Origin: an uncultured Holdemanella sp. | GTDB taxonomy: Bacteria > Bacillota_I > Bacilli_A > Erysipelotrichales > Erysipelotrichaceae | Length of the DNA: 64,000 nt | Direction of reading: 5' to 3' | Assembly (NCBI RefSeq): GCF_934772795.1 | Contig: NZ_CAKVMR010000001.1 | Location: 91,962-155,961 of the forward strand | Shown here: piece after piece, positions 34,880-44,773 of the stretch | Layout of the letters: the number at the start of each line of letters is the position of its first letter | How positions within the stretch are numbered: position 1 is the stretch's first letter | Notes under the pieces: model-generated | Told to the model about the DNA's origin: nothing | The model's input: the letters and a program-made list of their open reading frames with translations, nothing else | Databases searched by the model: none | Position numbers and translations under genes: made by a program

Positions 34880-35776
34880 ATGAGTGTATCTTTTGAAAAT
34901 TATCTTGTGGTAGGTATTAGTTCAAGAGCTTTATTTAACTTAGAAAAAGAAAATGAGGTTTTTGAAAAAGAAGGATTAGACGCATATCGTGACTATCAAA
35001 TTGTACACGAAAATGACGTGTTAAGTCCTGGAAGTGGTTTTGCGTTAGTAAAAAACTTATTAAACATCAATAAACTCGCCAATCGAAAACTTGTGGAAGT
35101 CATAGTGATGTCAAGAAACAGTGCGGATACATCTTTACGTATCATCAACTCACTTGAACATTATGATATGGACATTGGTCGAATGGTTTTAAGTGGTGGA
35201 GAAGACATCAGTCGTTATTTATCAGCTTTTGGTGTCGATTTATTCTTATCGTGTAATGAAAACGATGTATCCAATGCGATTCATGCAGGCTTTGCGGCTG
35301 GTATGATCTATGCCAGAGATACAAAGTATAGTTTTCCTGACAATCAGATTCGTATTGCCTTTGATGCGGATGCCGTATTATTTTCGGCTGAATCTGAAAA
35401 AATCTATCAGGAACGTGGCTTAGAAGCTTTTACTGAAAATGAGATTCTAAACCAGGATGTCGCCTTACAAAAAGGTCCGATGGCTTCCTTATTAAAAAGT
35501 TTATCTTGGCTTCAAAATGAAACCAAAGATTTAAATGTATTAAGAACAGCGATTGTGACTGCACGAAACAAAGATACGGGTGTTCGTGTGATAAAAACTT
35601 TAAGAGCATGGAATATTGTCGTAGATGAAGTATTCTTTATGCAGGGAGCTAAAAAAGCAGATGTATTAGCTTGTTTTGGCGCCAATATATTTTTTGATGA
35701 TCAAGACGTGCATGCAGGTCCTGCAAGCGATGTAGTGCCAAGTGCGCGCGTACCATATAAAGAAGGAGAAATGTAG
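34880..35776 (+). CDS. Cytosolic 5'-nucleotidase, NT5C1 type
   Basis: A 298-residue member of the cN-I 5'-nucleotidase family (PF06189-like). Recognisable are YLVVGISSRALFNLEKEN at the start, RIAFDADAVLFSAESEKIY in the middle with haloacid dehalogenase-type aspartates, RTAIVTARN and FFMQGAKKADVLACFGANIFFDDQ near the end. It dephosphorylates nucleoside monophosphates. Its stop abuts the nusB ATG. No strong ribosome binding site is visible before the ATG, apart from a T-rich stretch from the preceding hairpin. Confidence 0.82.
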   Translation: MSVSFENYLVVGISSRALFNLEKENEVFEKEGLDAYRDYQIVHENDVLSPGSGFALVKNLLNINKLANRKLVEVIVMSRNSADTSLRIINSLEHYDMDIGRMVLSGGEDISRYLSAFGVDLFLSCNENDVSNAIHAGFAAGMIYARDTKYSFPDNQIRIAFDADAVLFSAESEKIYQERGLEAFTENEILNQDVALQKGPMASLLKSLSWLQNETKDLNVLRTAIVTARNKDTGVRVIKTLRAWNIVVDEVFFMQGAKKADVLACFGANIFFDDQDVHAGPASDVVPSARVPYKEGEM

Positions 35777-36154
35777 ATGAATAGACATGAACAACGTGTA
35801 GTTGCGATGCAAAGTGTATACCAACACTTATTATTAGGAAAGGATATTCGTAAATGTGTATTTGACGTAATGAAAGGGTCAAATGACATTGATGGATATT
35901 TGTATAGTTTAACCATTGGAACTATCGAAAATAAAGAAGCTTTCGAACAAAAAATCAATGAATTATTACGTGATGACTGGGATTTTGACCGTTTAAGTAT
36001 GTTAGAACAAGCCATTCTTTTAATTTCTTTCCAGGAAATTTTGGCAAACGATACACCTAAGGCAGTCGTAATCAATGAAGCAATCACTTTAGCTAAAAAA
36101 TATTGCGATGACAATTCTTATAAATTATTAAATGGAGTTCTTGACCAGCTATGA
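35777..36154 (+). CDS. nusB: Transcription antitermination factor NusB
   Basis: A 125-residue NusB, all-helical. RHEQRVVAMQSVYQHLL and the C-terminal PKAVVINEAITLAKKYCDDNS-type signature are present. It acts with S10 at rRNA boxA sequences. The gene starts at the base after the nucleotidase stop and overlaps xseA by 4 bases. Confidence 0.93.
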   Translation: MNRHEQRVVAMQSVYQHLLLGKDIRKCVFDVMKGSNDIDGYLYSLTIGTIENKEAFEQKINELLRDDWDFDRLSMLEQAILLISFQEILANDTPKAVVINEAITLAKKYCDDNSYKLLNGVLDQL

Positions 36155-37482
36155 AAAACGAAATGGTTGTAAGTATTTCTAGTGTTATTGCGCGCATTAA
36201 AAATGTTTTAACACAAACTATGGATCTAGATGGTATCTGGGTTCAAGGTGAAATCAGCAACCTGACAAAGCACAGATCGGGCCATTATTATTTTTCTTTG
36301 AAAGATAAAAGTGGCGAAATGAGCTGTGTGATGTTTTCAAGTTATGTATCCCGCTTAAACTTCAATGTACAAGAAGGTATGCGTGTTTTAGTTTCTGGAA
36401 GCATTAATGTCTATGAACAAAGAGGCAGTCTTCAACTTGTGATTCGTCAAATGAAACAAGATGGTTTAGGTGATTTATATCTTGAATTTGAAAAGCGAAA
36501 ACAAGATCTTTTAAGAGCTGGTTATTTTGATGAAAGTCATAAAAAGGCTAAACCTGAATCGATTGAAAATATTGGTGTCATTACTGGTGCTCAAGCTGCA
36601 GCTTTGCAGGATGTTTTATCTACGATTCAAAAACGTTGGCCTATGATGCAGGTTACTTTATATCCAAGTTTTGTCCAAGGTAATTTTGCGCCTAAAAGCT
36701 TGATTCAATCCTTGAAAAAGGCGGATACACATGATCATGATGCCTTATTGATTGTTCGTGGTGGTGGAAGCTTTGAAGATTTATTCTGTTTTAATGATGT
36801 AGAGCTTGTAAGGACAATTTACAATTTAAATACATATATTGTCAGTGGTGTAGGTCATGAAGTGGATACAACTTTATGTGATCTTGTTTGTGATCATAGA
36901 AGTGTGACTCCTACTGCTGCTGCACAATGGGTGACTTTGGATCAATATGAAGTGATGGCAAAGATTTTAAACAATAAAGAATTACTGAGTCAAAACATGT
37001 CTATGATTTTAAATCACAATAAGGTAAAACTGGATTCATATAAAAATCATCCGTATTTAAAGGATCCAAAATCTTTTATTATAGAAAAACAATTAAAATT
37101 AGATGGCTACAACACACAAATTGAACATGCCCTAGAGCTTGAGCTGCAAAAGAAAAATGTCATCAAGAATTATAAAGAACAGATGAATTTGAGCATGATG
37201 AATCTTTTAAAGGTACAGGAAAATAAACTTTCTATGATACCTGAAAAATTAGAATCGAATATGCGTGTGATACTTCAAAATTCTAGGCATTCTTTACAAA
37301 AGAATTGTGCTTTACTGGATGCCTATTCACCTTTAAAGGTATTATCAAGAGGTTATAGTATATCGAAAGTGAATGATAAAGTAATTCGACATGTCAAAGA
37401 TGTCACAAGTGATGATATAATGGTTACAAGAGTGAATGATGGTGTGATCACTTCATGTGTTGTATCCACTAAGGAGGAATAA
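36151..37482 (+). CDS. xseA: Exodeoxyribonuclease VII large subunit
   Basis: A 443-residue XseA. The N-terminal OB fold has IWVQGEISNLTKHRSGHYYFSLKD. The catalytic domain has IGVITGAQAAALQDV, VRGGGSFEDLFCFND and GVGHEVDTTLCDLVCD. A coiled-coil region and the C-terminal RGYSI motif follow. With XseB it degrades single-stranded DNA. Confidence 0.95.
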   Translation: MKNEMVVSISSVIARIKNVLTQTMDLDGIWVQGEISNLTKHRSGHYYFSLKDKSGEMSCVMFSSYVSRLNFNVQEGMRVLVSGSINVYEQRGSLQLVIRQMKQDGLGDLYLEFEKRKQDLLRAGYFDESHKKAKPESIENIGVITGAQAAALQDVLSTIQKRWPMMQVTLYPSFVQGNFAPKSLIQSLKKADTHDHDALLIVRGGGSFEDLFCFNDVELVRTIYNLNTYIVSGVGHEVDTTLCDLVCDHRSVTPTAAAQWVTLDQYEVMAKILNNKELLSQNMSMILNHNKVKLDSYKNHPYLKDPKSFIIEKQLKLDGYNTQIEHALELELQKKNVIKNYKEQMNLSMMNLLKVQENKLSMIPEKLESNMRVILQNSRHSLQKNCALLDAYSPLKVLSRGYSISKVNDKVIRHVKDVTSDDIMVTRVNDGVITSCVVSTKEE

Positions 37483-37483
37483 A

Positions 37484-37693
37484 ATGGCCGCTAAACAAAT
37501 GAAATTTCAAGAGGCGATGAAACGATTGGATGAGATCGTAGCTTTGTTAAATAATAATGAATTGGAGCTTGAAGAGGCCATGTCATTATTTGAGGAAGGC
37601 TTGAAATTGAGTGCGCAATGCGAAAAACAATTAAAGAAATTTGAAACAAAAATGGATCAGTTGATGGAGGTGAATCAAGATGATGGTGAATAA
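37484..37693 (+). CDS. xseB: Exodeoxyribonuclease VII small subunit
   Basis: A 69-residue XseB with the pattern FQEAMKRLDEIVALLNNNEL and LEEAMSLFEEGLKL. Start is the ATG at 37484 behind AAGGAGG, one base after the xseA stop. It overlaps the ispA start by 14 bases. Confidence 0.94.
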   Translation: MAAKQMKFQEAMKRLDEIVALLNNNELELEEAMSLFEEGLKLSAQCEKQLKKFETKMDQLMEVNQDDGE

Positions 37694-38528
37694 AGAATTT
37701 GAAGATTATCTATTGATGCGAGTACAAGAAAATGATGATAGTCGTACAAAAGATGCGATGGCCTATTCATTGATGAATGGCGGTAAGCGTGTACGTCCTA
37801 CTTTGTTGTTTTCCGTGCTTGAAGGCTATGGAATCGATGCTAGAGTTGGATATCCATGTGCTTGTGCCATTGAAATGATTCACACATATTCATTGGTTCA
37901 TGATGATCTTCCAGCTATGGATAATGATGATTTGCGCCGTGGTAAACCAAGTTGTCATAAAGCCTATGATGAGGCAACTGCCATTCTTGCAGGCGATGGC
38001 TTATTGACAAAGGCATTTGAAGTTGTGTTGGATAGCGAATGTAGTGCCGAACAAAAAGTAGCTTTAGTGAAGGCACTTTCTTGGTATGCCGGCATTGATG
38101 GTATGATCTATGGGCAAACTTTAGATTTACAATCCGAAAATGATCCAAATCCAACACTTGCACTTTTACAGGAAATTGATCACTACAAGACAAGTAAATT
38201 ATTAACTTTACCATTGGTTTGTGGATGTGTTTTAGCAAATAAATTCGATGATGTAGAACACTTCCGTAAGATTGGTCTTGTCTTAGGACTAGAATTCCAG
38301 ATGCAGGATGATATTTTGGATGTTACAGGTAGTGAAGAAGTGGTTGGAAAATCATTGAGTGATGAAGATAATCATAAAGTCACAGCTGTATCTTTATTAG
38401 GACTTCAAGGTGCTAAAGATATGGTTGCCAGCTATGATGAAACAATTCGTAAAGAATTGGGATATGTGAGCTGTGATGTGACTTCACTGACAAAAGTATT
38501 GGATACTTTACTAAAGCGTACATATTAA
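37680..38528 (+). CDS. ispA: Polyprenyl synthetase (farnesyl/geranyl diphosphate synthase)
   Basis: A 282-residue trans-prenyltransferase. The first aspartate-rich motif is DDLPAMDNDD, and the second is DDILD. It builds geranyl or farnesyl diphosphate for undecaprenol and quinone-like lipids. The neighbouring dxs supplies precursors by the MEP pathway. A second ATG one codon later is an equal start. Confidence 0.93.
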   Translation: MMVNKEFEDYLLMRVQENDDSRTKDAMAYSLMNGGKRVRPTLLFSVLEGYGIDARVGYPCACAIEMIHTYSLVHDDLPAMDNDDLRRGKPSCHKAYDEATAILAGDGLLTKAFEVVLDSECSAEQKVALVKALSWYAGIDGMIYGQTLDLQSENDPNPTLALLQEIDHYKTSKLLTLPLVCGCVLANKFDDVEHFRKIGLVLGLEFQMQDDILDVTGSEEVVGKSLSDEDNHKVTAVSLLGLQGAKDMVASYDETIRKELGYVSCDVTSLTKVLDTLLKRTY

Positions 38529-38572
38529 TATATGGAATTTCTTTGAAAAAAGAGGTATATTAATAATAGCTA

Positions 38573-38602
38573 AAACTAGTCTTTAGCGGACTAGTTTTTT
38601 TA
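38573..38602 (+). terminator. Hairpin between ispA and dxs
   Basis: AAACTAGTC (38573-38581) and GACTAGTTT (38589-38597) form a perfect 9-bp stem followed by TTTT. It separates ispA from dxs at the transcript level. Confidence 0.82.
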
Positions 38603-38616
38603 TGAGGGTTATAAAA

Positions 38617-40479
38617 ATGAGAAAGATTAGTCAAGTGTATGACATTGAGTCACCGAGTCAAATTAAAGATATGTCAATCGATGAGCTTACACAATTGTGC
38701 AGTGATATTCGAACCTTTTTGATTGAATCGATTTCGAAAACAGGTGGGCATTTATCGAGTAATCTTGGGATTGTCGAAGTCACAGTTGCGATGCACTATG
38801 TCTTTGATTCACCAAAAGATAAAATGATTTTTGATGTTGGGCATCAATGTTACACACATAAAATATTAACGGGAAGATCCACTCAATTTGCGACATTACG
38901 TAAAAAAGGTGGGCTTTCAGGGTATCAAAAACGAAGTGAAAGTAAGTATGACTGCTGGGAAGCCGGACACTCTTCTACTTCTTTATCGGCTGCACTCGGC
39001 TACGCGATTGCACGTGATCTAACGCATGATGACTATCAAGTTATTGCCGTTATTGGAGATGGTTCTTTAACGGGTGGTATGGCACTCGAGGCTTTAAATG
39101 ATATTGGTTCTAAACAAAAGAAAATGGTCATCATCTTTAATGATAATAATATGTCGATTTCAAAAAATTATAGCGGTGTTGAAAAACGAATTACAGATAT
39201 TCGTGCATCTCACTTGTATATCGACTTAAAACATGATGTGAAAAATAACTTAAAATCCAATAAACTAGGAACCAACGTATTAAATACATTGTCCCATTTC
39301 CGTGATAAGATCAAAGATGAGGTGATTGATGCACCTTTGTTTAAGGAATTCAACTTGGATTATATGGGACCTGTTGATGGACATGATATCGCAAGTTTGA
39401 TCAAAGTTTTCCAGGCAGCCAAAGAACATGATGGTCCGATTGTCGTACATGTATTAACACAAAAAGGAAAAGGCTATAAATTTGCAGAACAAGATAAGGT
39501 AGGTAAGTGGCATGGAGTGAGTCCGTTTGATATCGCAACCGGAAAATCTTTAAGTTTACTTCCACCAAATGAAATTTCCTGGTCGCAGGTGATCTCAAAT
39601 ACGGTCATGGATCTAGCCGATAAAGATAAGAGTATTGTCGCCATTACACCGGCTATGGCGCAGGGTAGTAAATTATTAGAATTTCAAAAGCGCTATCCAG
39701 ATCGTTTCTTTGATTGTGGTATTGCGGAGCAGCATGCGGTAACTATGGCTTGTGCTATGGCTTTAGGTGGACTTAAACCATTTGTGAGTATTTATTCGTC
39801 TTTTCTACAAAGAGCTTATGATCAAGTGAATCATGATATGGCCAGAATGAATGTGCCGGTTGTGATTGGGATTGATCGTTGTGGTTTAGTTGGAGATGAT
39901 GGAGAAACGCATCAAGGTGTTTTTGACATTGCGATGCTTCGAAGTATTCCAAATCTTATTTTATCTCAGCCAAAAGATGCCAAGGAAGCTCAAAATATGA
40001 TTTATACGGCCTTTGCCTCTAAGAAGCCATTTTGTGTGCGTTATCCTAGAGGAAATGTAAGATACGCAAAAAACAAGTCGTATTCATTGATTCCAATTGG
40101 TACTTGGGAAAAATTTGTGGTAGGAACTCCAACGCAAATTGTGATCACGTATGGTCCGGATGTGGATCATGTGATTAATAAGGCAAGAGAAAATCAAATG
40201 GGTTTATTGGTTGTTAATGCGCGTTTCTTTAAACCAATCGATGAAGTTATGATGAAAGATTTATTAAAGCTAAATCTTCCTATTACCGTTTATGAAACGG
40301 ATATTAAGATGGGTGGCTTATCCAGTGCTATTTTAGAATATATGAATACATTGGGTGAAAAGATTCATGTCTTAGGTATTGATGATCATTATGTATGTCA
40401 TGGTTCAGTTCGATCTTTACGTATTCAAGAAGGTATTAGCACAGAATGTTTATTTGAGGAATTGGAAAAACATGGATAA
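38617..40479 (+). CDS. dxs: 1-deoxy-D-xylulose-5-phosphate synthase
   Basis: A 620-residue thiamine-diphosphate enzyme making DXP from pyruvate and glyceraldehyde 3-phosphate. Conserved parts are GGHLSSNLGIVEVTVAMHYVFDSP, the ThDP/Mg site GDGSLTGGMALEALN, and the transketolase-like DCGIAEQHAVTMA. The start at 38617 has GAGGG upstream. The stop overlaps the tlyA start by 8 bases. Confidence 0.95.
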   Translation: MRKISQVYDIESPSQIKDMSIDELTQLCSDIRTFLIESISKTGGHLSSNLGIVEVTVAMHYVFDSPKDKMIFDVGHQCYTHKILTGRSTQFATLRKKGGLSGYQKRSESKYDCWEAGHSSTSLSAALGYAIARDLTHDDYQVIAVIGDGSLTGGMALEALNDIGSKQKKMVIIFNDNNMSISKNYSGVEKRITDIRASHLYIDLKHDVKNNLKSNKLGTNVLNTLSHFRDKIKDEVIDAPLFKEFNLDYMGPVDGHDIASLIKVFQAAKEHDGPIVVHVLTQKGKGYKFAEQDKVGKWHGVSPFDIATGKSLSLLPPNEISWSQVISNTVMDLADKDKSIVAITPAMAQGSKLLEFQKRYPDRFFDCGIAEQHAVTMACAMALGGLKPFVSIYSSFLQRAYDQVNHDMARMNVPVVIGIDRCGLVGDDGETHQGVFDIAMLRSIPNLILSQPKDAKEAQNMIYTAFASKKPFCVRYPRGNVRYAKNKSYSLIPIGTWEKFVVGTPTQIVITYGPDVDHVINKARENQMGLLVVNARFFKPIDEVMMKDLLKLNLPITVYETDIKMGGLSSAILEYMNTLGEKIHVLGIDDHYVCHGSVRSLRIQEGISTECLFEELEKHG

Positions 40480-41203
40480 GATTCGTTTAGATAAAGCTTT
40501 ACTGAATCAGATCTCGTCTCGTGCAAAAGCGCAAGATATGATCAAAGAAGGTAAAATCAGTGTTAATGGAAAAGTCATCACAAAGGCTAGTTTTTTAGTA
40601 AATGATGAAGATGATATTGTCGTAACACATACAGAAGATGAATTTGTATCTCGTGGTGCCTTTAAGCTAAAGGGTTGTTTAGATAAGTACAATGTGAATA
40701 TTCAAAATCAAGTTGTATTAGATATTGGAGCGAGTACAGGTGGATTTACAGATGTTTGTCTTCGATATGGTGCTAAAAAAGTATATGCCTTGGATGTTGG
40801 ACATCTTCAACTTGCCAAAGAATTAGATCAAGATTGTCGTGTCATCAAAATGGAAGGGCATAATGCGCGTGAAATCGTACCGGAATGGTTTGATGAGTCG
40901 ATTGATTTTATGTGCATGGATGTAAGTTTTATATCTTGTAAGACCATATTAGAACATGTTTTAAATGTCTTATCCATTTCGCATATTGCGATACTTGTAA
41001 AACCACAATTTGAATGTGGGCCTACTGCTTTGAATAAGCATGGGGTTTTAAAGAATTCTAAGCTTGCCTTACAGATCGTAGAAGATGTAAAATCCTTTCT
41101 ATTTCAATATTATGGAAGTGTTGAAGCCATGCCAAGTATTCTAGAAGGAAGAAGTGGCAATCAGGAATATATGGTGTATGCCAAAAATTTAAGAATATCT
41201 TAA
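40472..41203 (+). CDS. tlyA: TlyA-family rRNA 2'-O-methyltransferase
   Basis: A 243-residue protein with an N-terminal S4 domain (RLDKALLNQISSRAKAQDMIKEG) and an FtsJ-type methyltransferase domain (VVLDIGASTGGFTDVCLRYGAKKVYALDVG). It is predicted to methylate cytidines of 16S or 23S rRNA. The ATG at 40472 lies inside the end of dxs (ATGGATAA). In many Firmicutes argR/ahrC lies between tlyA and recN; it is absent here. Confidence 0.9.
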   Translation: MDKIRLDKALLNQISSRAKAQDMIKEGKISVNGKVITKASFLVNDEDDIVVTHTEDEFVSRGAFKLKGCLDKYNVNIQNQVVLDIGASTGGFTDVCLRYGAKKVYALDVGHLQLAKELDQDCRVIKMEGHNAREIVPEWFDESIDFMCMDVSFISCKTILEHVLNVLSISHIAILVKPQFECGPTALNKHGVLKNSKLALQIVEDVKSFLFQYYGSVEAMPSILEGRSGNQEYMVYAKNLRIS

Positions 41204-41227
41204 TGTGAAGATATTCTTATTTTTTTG
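41191..41227 (+). terminator. Terminator of dxs-tlyA
   Basis: AAGAATATCTT (41191-41201) pairs with AAGATATTCTT (41208-41218), followed by ATTTTTTTG. Confidence 0.88.
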
Positions 41228-41252
41228 TTTTCTTCTTCACATAGATTATAAT
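41225..41252 (+). promoter_or_regulatory. Candidate promoter of recN
   Basis: TTGTTT (41225-41230) and TATAAT (41247-41252) with a 16-base spacer. A second possible -10 (TAAAAT) lies closer to the gene, near 41279. Confidence 0.45.
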
Positions 41253-41307
41253 CATTTATTTTCCTTTGGATTTAAGTTAAAATAATAAGTAGACTTGAGG
41301 TGGTTTT

Positions 41308-42942
41308 GTGATTGAACAATTGTCAGTAAAAGATTATGTATTATTCAAATCTTGTATCATAGACTTTACAAATGGAATGAGTGTGATTACCGGGGAAACA
41401 GGTGCTGGTAAATCGTTATTGATTGATGCGATTGGCTATTTGAGTGGGGATCGTATTAAATCGAATGTGATTCGTAATGGAAAGGATAAGGCCATCTTAT
41501 CGATGGTTTTAACATCCAATGAAAAGGTCAATGCGATTTTAGAAGAGAATGGCTTTGAAGTTGATGATCAAGTGATTATTTCGCGTACCATTTTAAATAA
41601 TAATAAAAGTACTGTACGTATCAATCAACAGATCACGACACTCTCTTTTGTACGTAAGATTGTCAATCTATTGGTCGATATTCATTCGCAAATGGATACG
41701 TATCGTTTAATGGACACATCTGTTCAAATGGATTTGTTGGATAGTTATGCGAAAACTATGGATTTAAAAGCTTCTGTAAAGGAAGCGTATACTTCATATT
41801 CAAATATCTTAAATGAATTAGAAACGTTAAAAAACGAAGAGTTTTCGGATGCCGAATTGGAGTTTTTAACGGCGCAGCTCGATGAAATTGAGAATGCGAA
41901 TATTCAAGAAGATGAATTGGATGTGCTAAACAATCAGATTCATGAGGCAACCAACTGGTATAAAAATAAAGAAGATCTTTCTTCTTGTTTATATGAAATT
42001 GATAAAGAAAATGGAGCCTTAGACTCTTTATATACTTTGTATAAACAAGCTTCAAAATCACCCATCTTAAATGACTATGAAGAATCATTTAAAAATTTGT
42101 ATTATTCTTTACAGAGTGTGGATGAAGAATTAAAACATATGCGTGATACACATTCAAATGATTCTTTAGATTTGGATAGTCTACAAAGCCGTCAATATTT
42201 GATCAAGAAATTGTATCGAAAATATGGTGGTTCATATACGAGTTTAATGGAATCTAAAAAGAGTATCATGGATAAGATCGATCGTATAATTCATCGTCAG
42301 GATGTGTTTGATAAATTGGAAAAAGAAAAAGAAGAATCGTTTGCGGCTTATATGAAGCTGGCAAATGCGTTGTCATCAAAAAGAAAAGAAGTCTTTTCTC
42401 AACTTGAATCAAAAGTGATGGAACATTGTAAAGACTTGATGTTAGAACATGCTCGTTTTAAGATTTCTTGTATGGAAAAGAAACCTTCAAGCAATGGAAT
42501 GGATGACATTGAATTTCTAGTTTCTATGAATCCAGGACAGGATTTTTCAAGCTTGAGTGCTTCTGCATCTGGAGGAGAACTATCTCGTTTGATGTTGGCA
42601 TTAAAAGTGGTATTCCAAGCAACAAATGGCATTGAAACCATCATCTTTGATGAAATCGATACGGGGGTCAGTGGTAAAGTAGCCTTGGCTATGGGAGCTA
42701 AGATGAAGGCTTTATCAAAGAATTATCAAGTGTTATGTATTACCCACTTGGCAAGTGTTGCCGTCTATGCCAATACGCATTATTTGGTCAATAAAAAAGC
42801 ATCATCCAATGAAACCATCACAACTGTACAAGAACTGGATCAAGAAGAAACAATTCAAGAATTAGCTATAATGACGAGTGGAGAAGCAAGTCAAAAGGCA
42901 AAAGAATCCATGCAAGATCTATGGGTGAAGATTCATGGCTAG
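41308..42942 (+). CDS. recN: DNA repair protein RecN
   Basis: A 544-residue SMC-like ATPase. Walker A is GETGAGKS at 29-36. A coiled-coil middle is followed by the signature SASGGELSRLMLAL and Walker B TIIFDEIDTGVSG. It acts early in double-strand break repair. The start is a GTG at 41308 with GAGGTGG upstream. It overlaps dinB by 8 bases. Confidence 0.94.
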   Translation: MIEQLSVKDYVLFKSCIIDFTNGMSVITGETGAGKSLLIDAIGYLSGDRIKSNVIRNGKDKAILSMVLTSNEKVNAILEENGFEVDDQVIISRTILNNNKSTVRINQQITTLSFVRKIVNLLVDIHSQMDTYRLMDTSVQMDLLDSYAKTMDLKASVKEAYTSYSNILNELETLKNEEFSDAELEFLTAQLDEIENANIQEDELDVLNNQIHEATNWYKNKEDLSSCLYEIDKENGALDSLYTLYKQASKSPILNDYEESFKNLYYSLQSVDEELKHMRDTHSNDSLDLDSLQSRQYLIKKLYRKYGGSYTSLMESKKSIMDKIDRIIHRQDVFDKLEKEKEESFAAYMKLANALSSKRKEVFSQLESKVMEHCKDLMLEHARFKISCMEKKPSSNGMDDIEFLVSMNPGQDFSSLSASASGGELSRLMLALKVVFQATNGIETIIFDEIDTGVSGKVALAMGAKMKALSKNYQVLCITHLASVAVYANTHYLVNKKASSNETITTVQELDQEETIQELAIMTSGEASQKAKESMQDLWVKIHG

Positions 42943-44104
42943 AGTCATATTACATATTGATTTAAATGCCTTTTTTGCGAGTTGTGAAGAAATAAAAAAT
43001 CCGGATTTAAAAGAGTTTCCAGTTGCGGTAGGCTCCACTTCCAAGCGAGGTGTGATTTCAACCGCAAACTATGAAGCTAGAAAATATGGCGTACATAGTG
43101 CAATGCCTGTCTATGAGGCTTTGCGTCTATGTCCAAATTTAGTATTGATCCAAGGTGACTATGGCTATTATCGTTCGATGTCTGCTCAGTTTTTTGCGTA
43201 TTTAAAGACATATACACATCAAATTGAACCGGCGAGTATAGATGAGTGTTATATGGATGTAACGGATATTATTAAGCGTTATAAAAGGCCTTTGGATCTT
43301 GTGTTTGAAATTCAAAATGGTGTTTATGAAAAGTGTCATTTGAATTGTTCGATTGGTGTTGCGCCCAATCGTTTTCTTGCGAAAATGGCGAGTGACATGC
43401 GTAAGCCCAAAGGGATCACGGTTTTAAGAAAGTCAGAGCTTTCAACAAAACTATGGCCTTTAAAAATCAATGAAATGAATGGTATTGGTAAAAAGAGTGT
43501 GCCTATTTTAAATGAAATGGGTATTTATACAATTGGTGATTTTGCGGATGAAAAGAATGAACAAAAAATTATGTATAGATTGGGTAAATCGTCGTATTCT
43601 TTGATTCAAAAGGCTAGAGGAAATTCGAGTGCAACTTTATGTTATTCTACTACGCAAAAGAGTATTTCGATTTCTAGAACGTATTCAAATGATTTATATT
43701 CGATTGATGAAGTGAGGAGTTGCCTTGAAAATATCGTTAAAGAATTAACGCATAAAATGCAGCGTGAGAACCAAAAAGGAAAGCTTGTTACGTTAACTTT
43801 AAGAGATACAGCGTTTCATAATGTGTGTCACAGTATGAATCTAAGTACTTATGCGAATACATATCCAATGATTTTTGGGGCTTGTATGCAGTTGCTTGAA
43901 TCTTATTTTGAACCCATTGGCTATCGTTATATCGGTGTGCATATTGGTTCTTTAAAAGATGCCAAACAGATTGTGGAGCAGATTGATTTATTTGATGCAC
44001 CACAAGAGAATACGGATTTTATATTGAATCGTCTGAATGAAAAAATGGATAGTAAATGTTTTATAAAGGCCAGTGATTTATTGAAGAAGGAGGATGCCAA
44101 TTGA
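42935..44104 (+). CDS. dinB: DNA polymerase IV (Y family)
   Basis: A 389-residue Y-family polymerase. ILHIDLNAFFASCEE carries the first catalytic aspartate, and EPASIDECYMDVT the second aspartate and glutamate. The thumb helix-hairpin-helix and little-finger domain follow. It copies damaged templates. Overlap with recN suggests a small repair operon. Confidence 0.93.
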   Translation: MARVILHIDLNAFFASCEEIKNPDLKEFPVAVGSTSKRGVISTANYEARKYGVHSAMPVYEALRLCPNLVLIQGDYGYYRSMSAQFFAYLKTYTHQIEPASIDECYMDVTDIIKRYKRPLDLVFEIQNGVYEKCHLNCSIGVAPNRFLAKMASDMRKPKGITVLRKSELSTKLWPLKINEMNGIGKKSVPILNEMGIYTIGDFADEKNEQKIMYRLGKSSYSLIQKARGNSSATLCYSTTQKSISISRTYSNDLYSIDEVRSCLENIVKELTHKMQRENQKGKLVTLTLRDTAFHNVCHSMNLSTYANTYPMIFGACMQLLESYFEPIGYRYIGVHIGSLKDAKQIVEQIDLFDAPQENTDFILNRLNEKMDSKCFIKASDLLKKEDAN

Positions 44105-44754
44105 GTTTAACTTTAGATTATTTTATTGATGAAAACTTGAAGTTATATCAAGATAAAGAGCATTTTCGTTTCAATACAGACACAAAACTTTTGGCTCAAT
44201 TTGTACGTTTAAAAAAGCAAGAGCGCATTTTAGATATTGGTACGAATAATGGGGCAATACTTGTTTATTTAGATCAGTTTGATGTCAAAGAACTTGTGGG
44301 TGTTGAAATATTAGAAGAGACGAGTAAGGTTGCACAAAAGAATGCGGATATGTTTATTTCGCATCCTGTAAAAATTGTCAATTCTCCTATACAAGAATAT
44401 GAGGGGTCCTTGTTTGATGTGATTGTTTCTAATCCGCCATACTTTAAAATGAATGCCAATCAACAGCCGGAACAGTTAAATTTTCGCCATTTAGGAAGAA
44501 TGGAAGAGAATTTAACGTTGGAGCAACTTGTTTTTCATGCGAATCGATTATTGAAGAGTTATGGACGTTTTTATATGGTGCATCGCCCCAATCGATTAAA
44601 TGAGATCAATCAGGTTTTATATGCGAATCATTTTAGTATTCGTAACTTGCAGTTTGCGTATGATCATCGTGACAATCAAGTTAAATCGGTATTGATTGAA
44701 GCCATCAAAGAGTCAAATTGTGACATGAAGGTATTAGAGCCAATTTATATTTGA
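44101..44754 (+). CDS. trmN6: tRNA1(Val) (adenine(37)-N6)-methyltransferase
   Basis: A 217-residue SAM-dependent methyltransferase of the YfiC/YabB type. DIGTNNGAILVYL is the SAM loop and SNPPYF the amino-methyltransferase NPPY motif. In other Firmicutes the homologue is annotated as TrmN6. The start is a TTG at 44101 overlapping the dinB stop, with GAAGGAGG at the right distance. Confidence 0.88.
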   Translation: MSLTLDYFIDENLKLYQDKEHFRFNTDTKLLAQFVRLKKQERILDIGTNNGAILVYLDQFDVKELVGVEILEETSKVAQKNADMFISHPVKIVNSPIQEYEGSLFDVIVSNPPYFKMNANQQPEQLNFRHLGRMEENLTLEQLVFHANRLLKSYGRFYMVHRPNRLNEINQVLYANHFSIRNLQFAYDHRDNQVKSVLIEAIKESNCDMKVLEPIYI

Positions 44755-44758
44755 TTTG

Positions 44759-44767
44759 TGTTATAAT
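44759..44767 (+). promoter_or_regulatory. Extended -10 promoter directly before the recombinase gene
   Basis: TGT-TATAAT (44759-44767) sits only 6 bases before the ATG at 44774, so the predicted transcript start falls on or next to the start codon. Confidence 0.55.
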
Positions 44768-44773
44768 ACTTCT

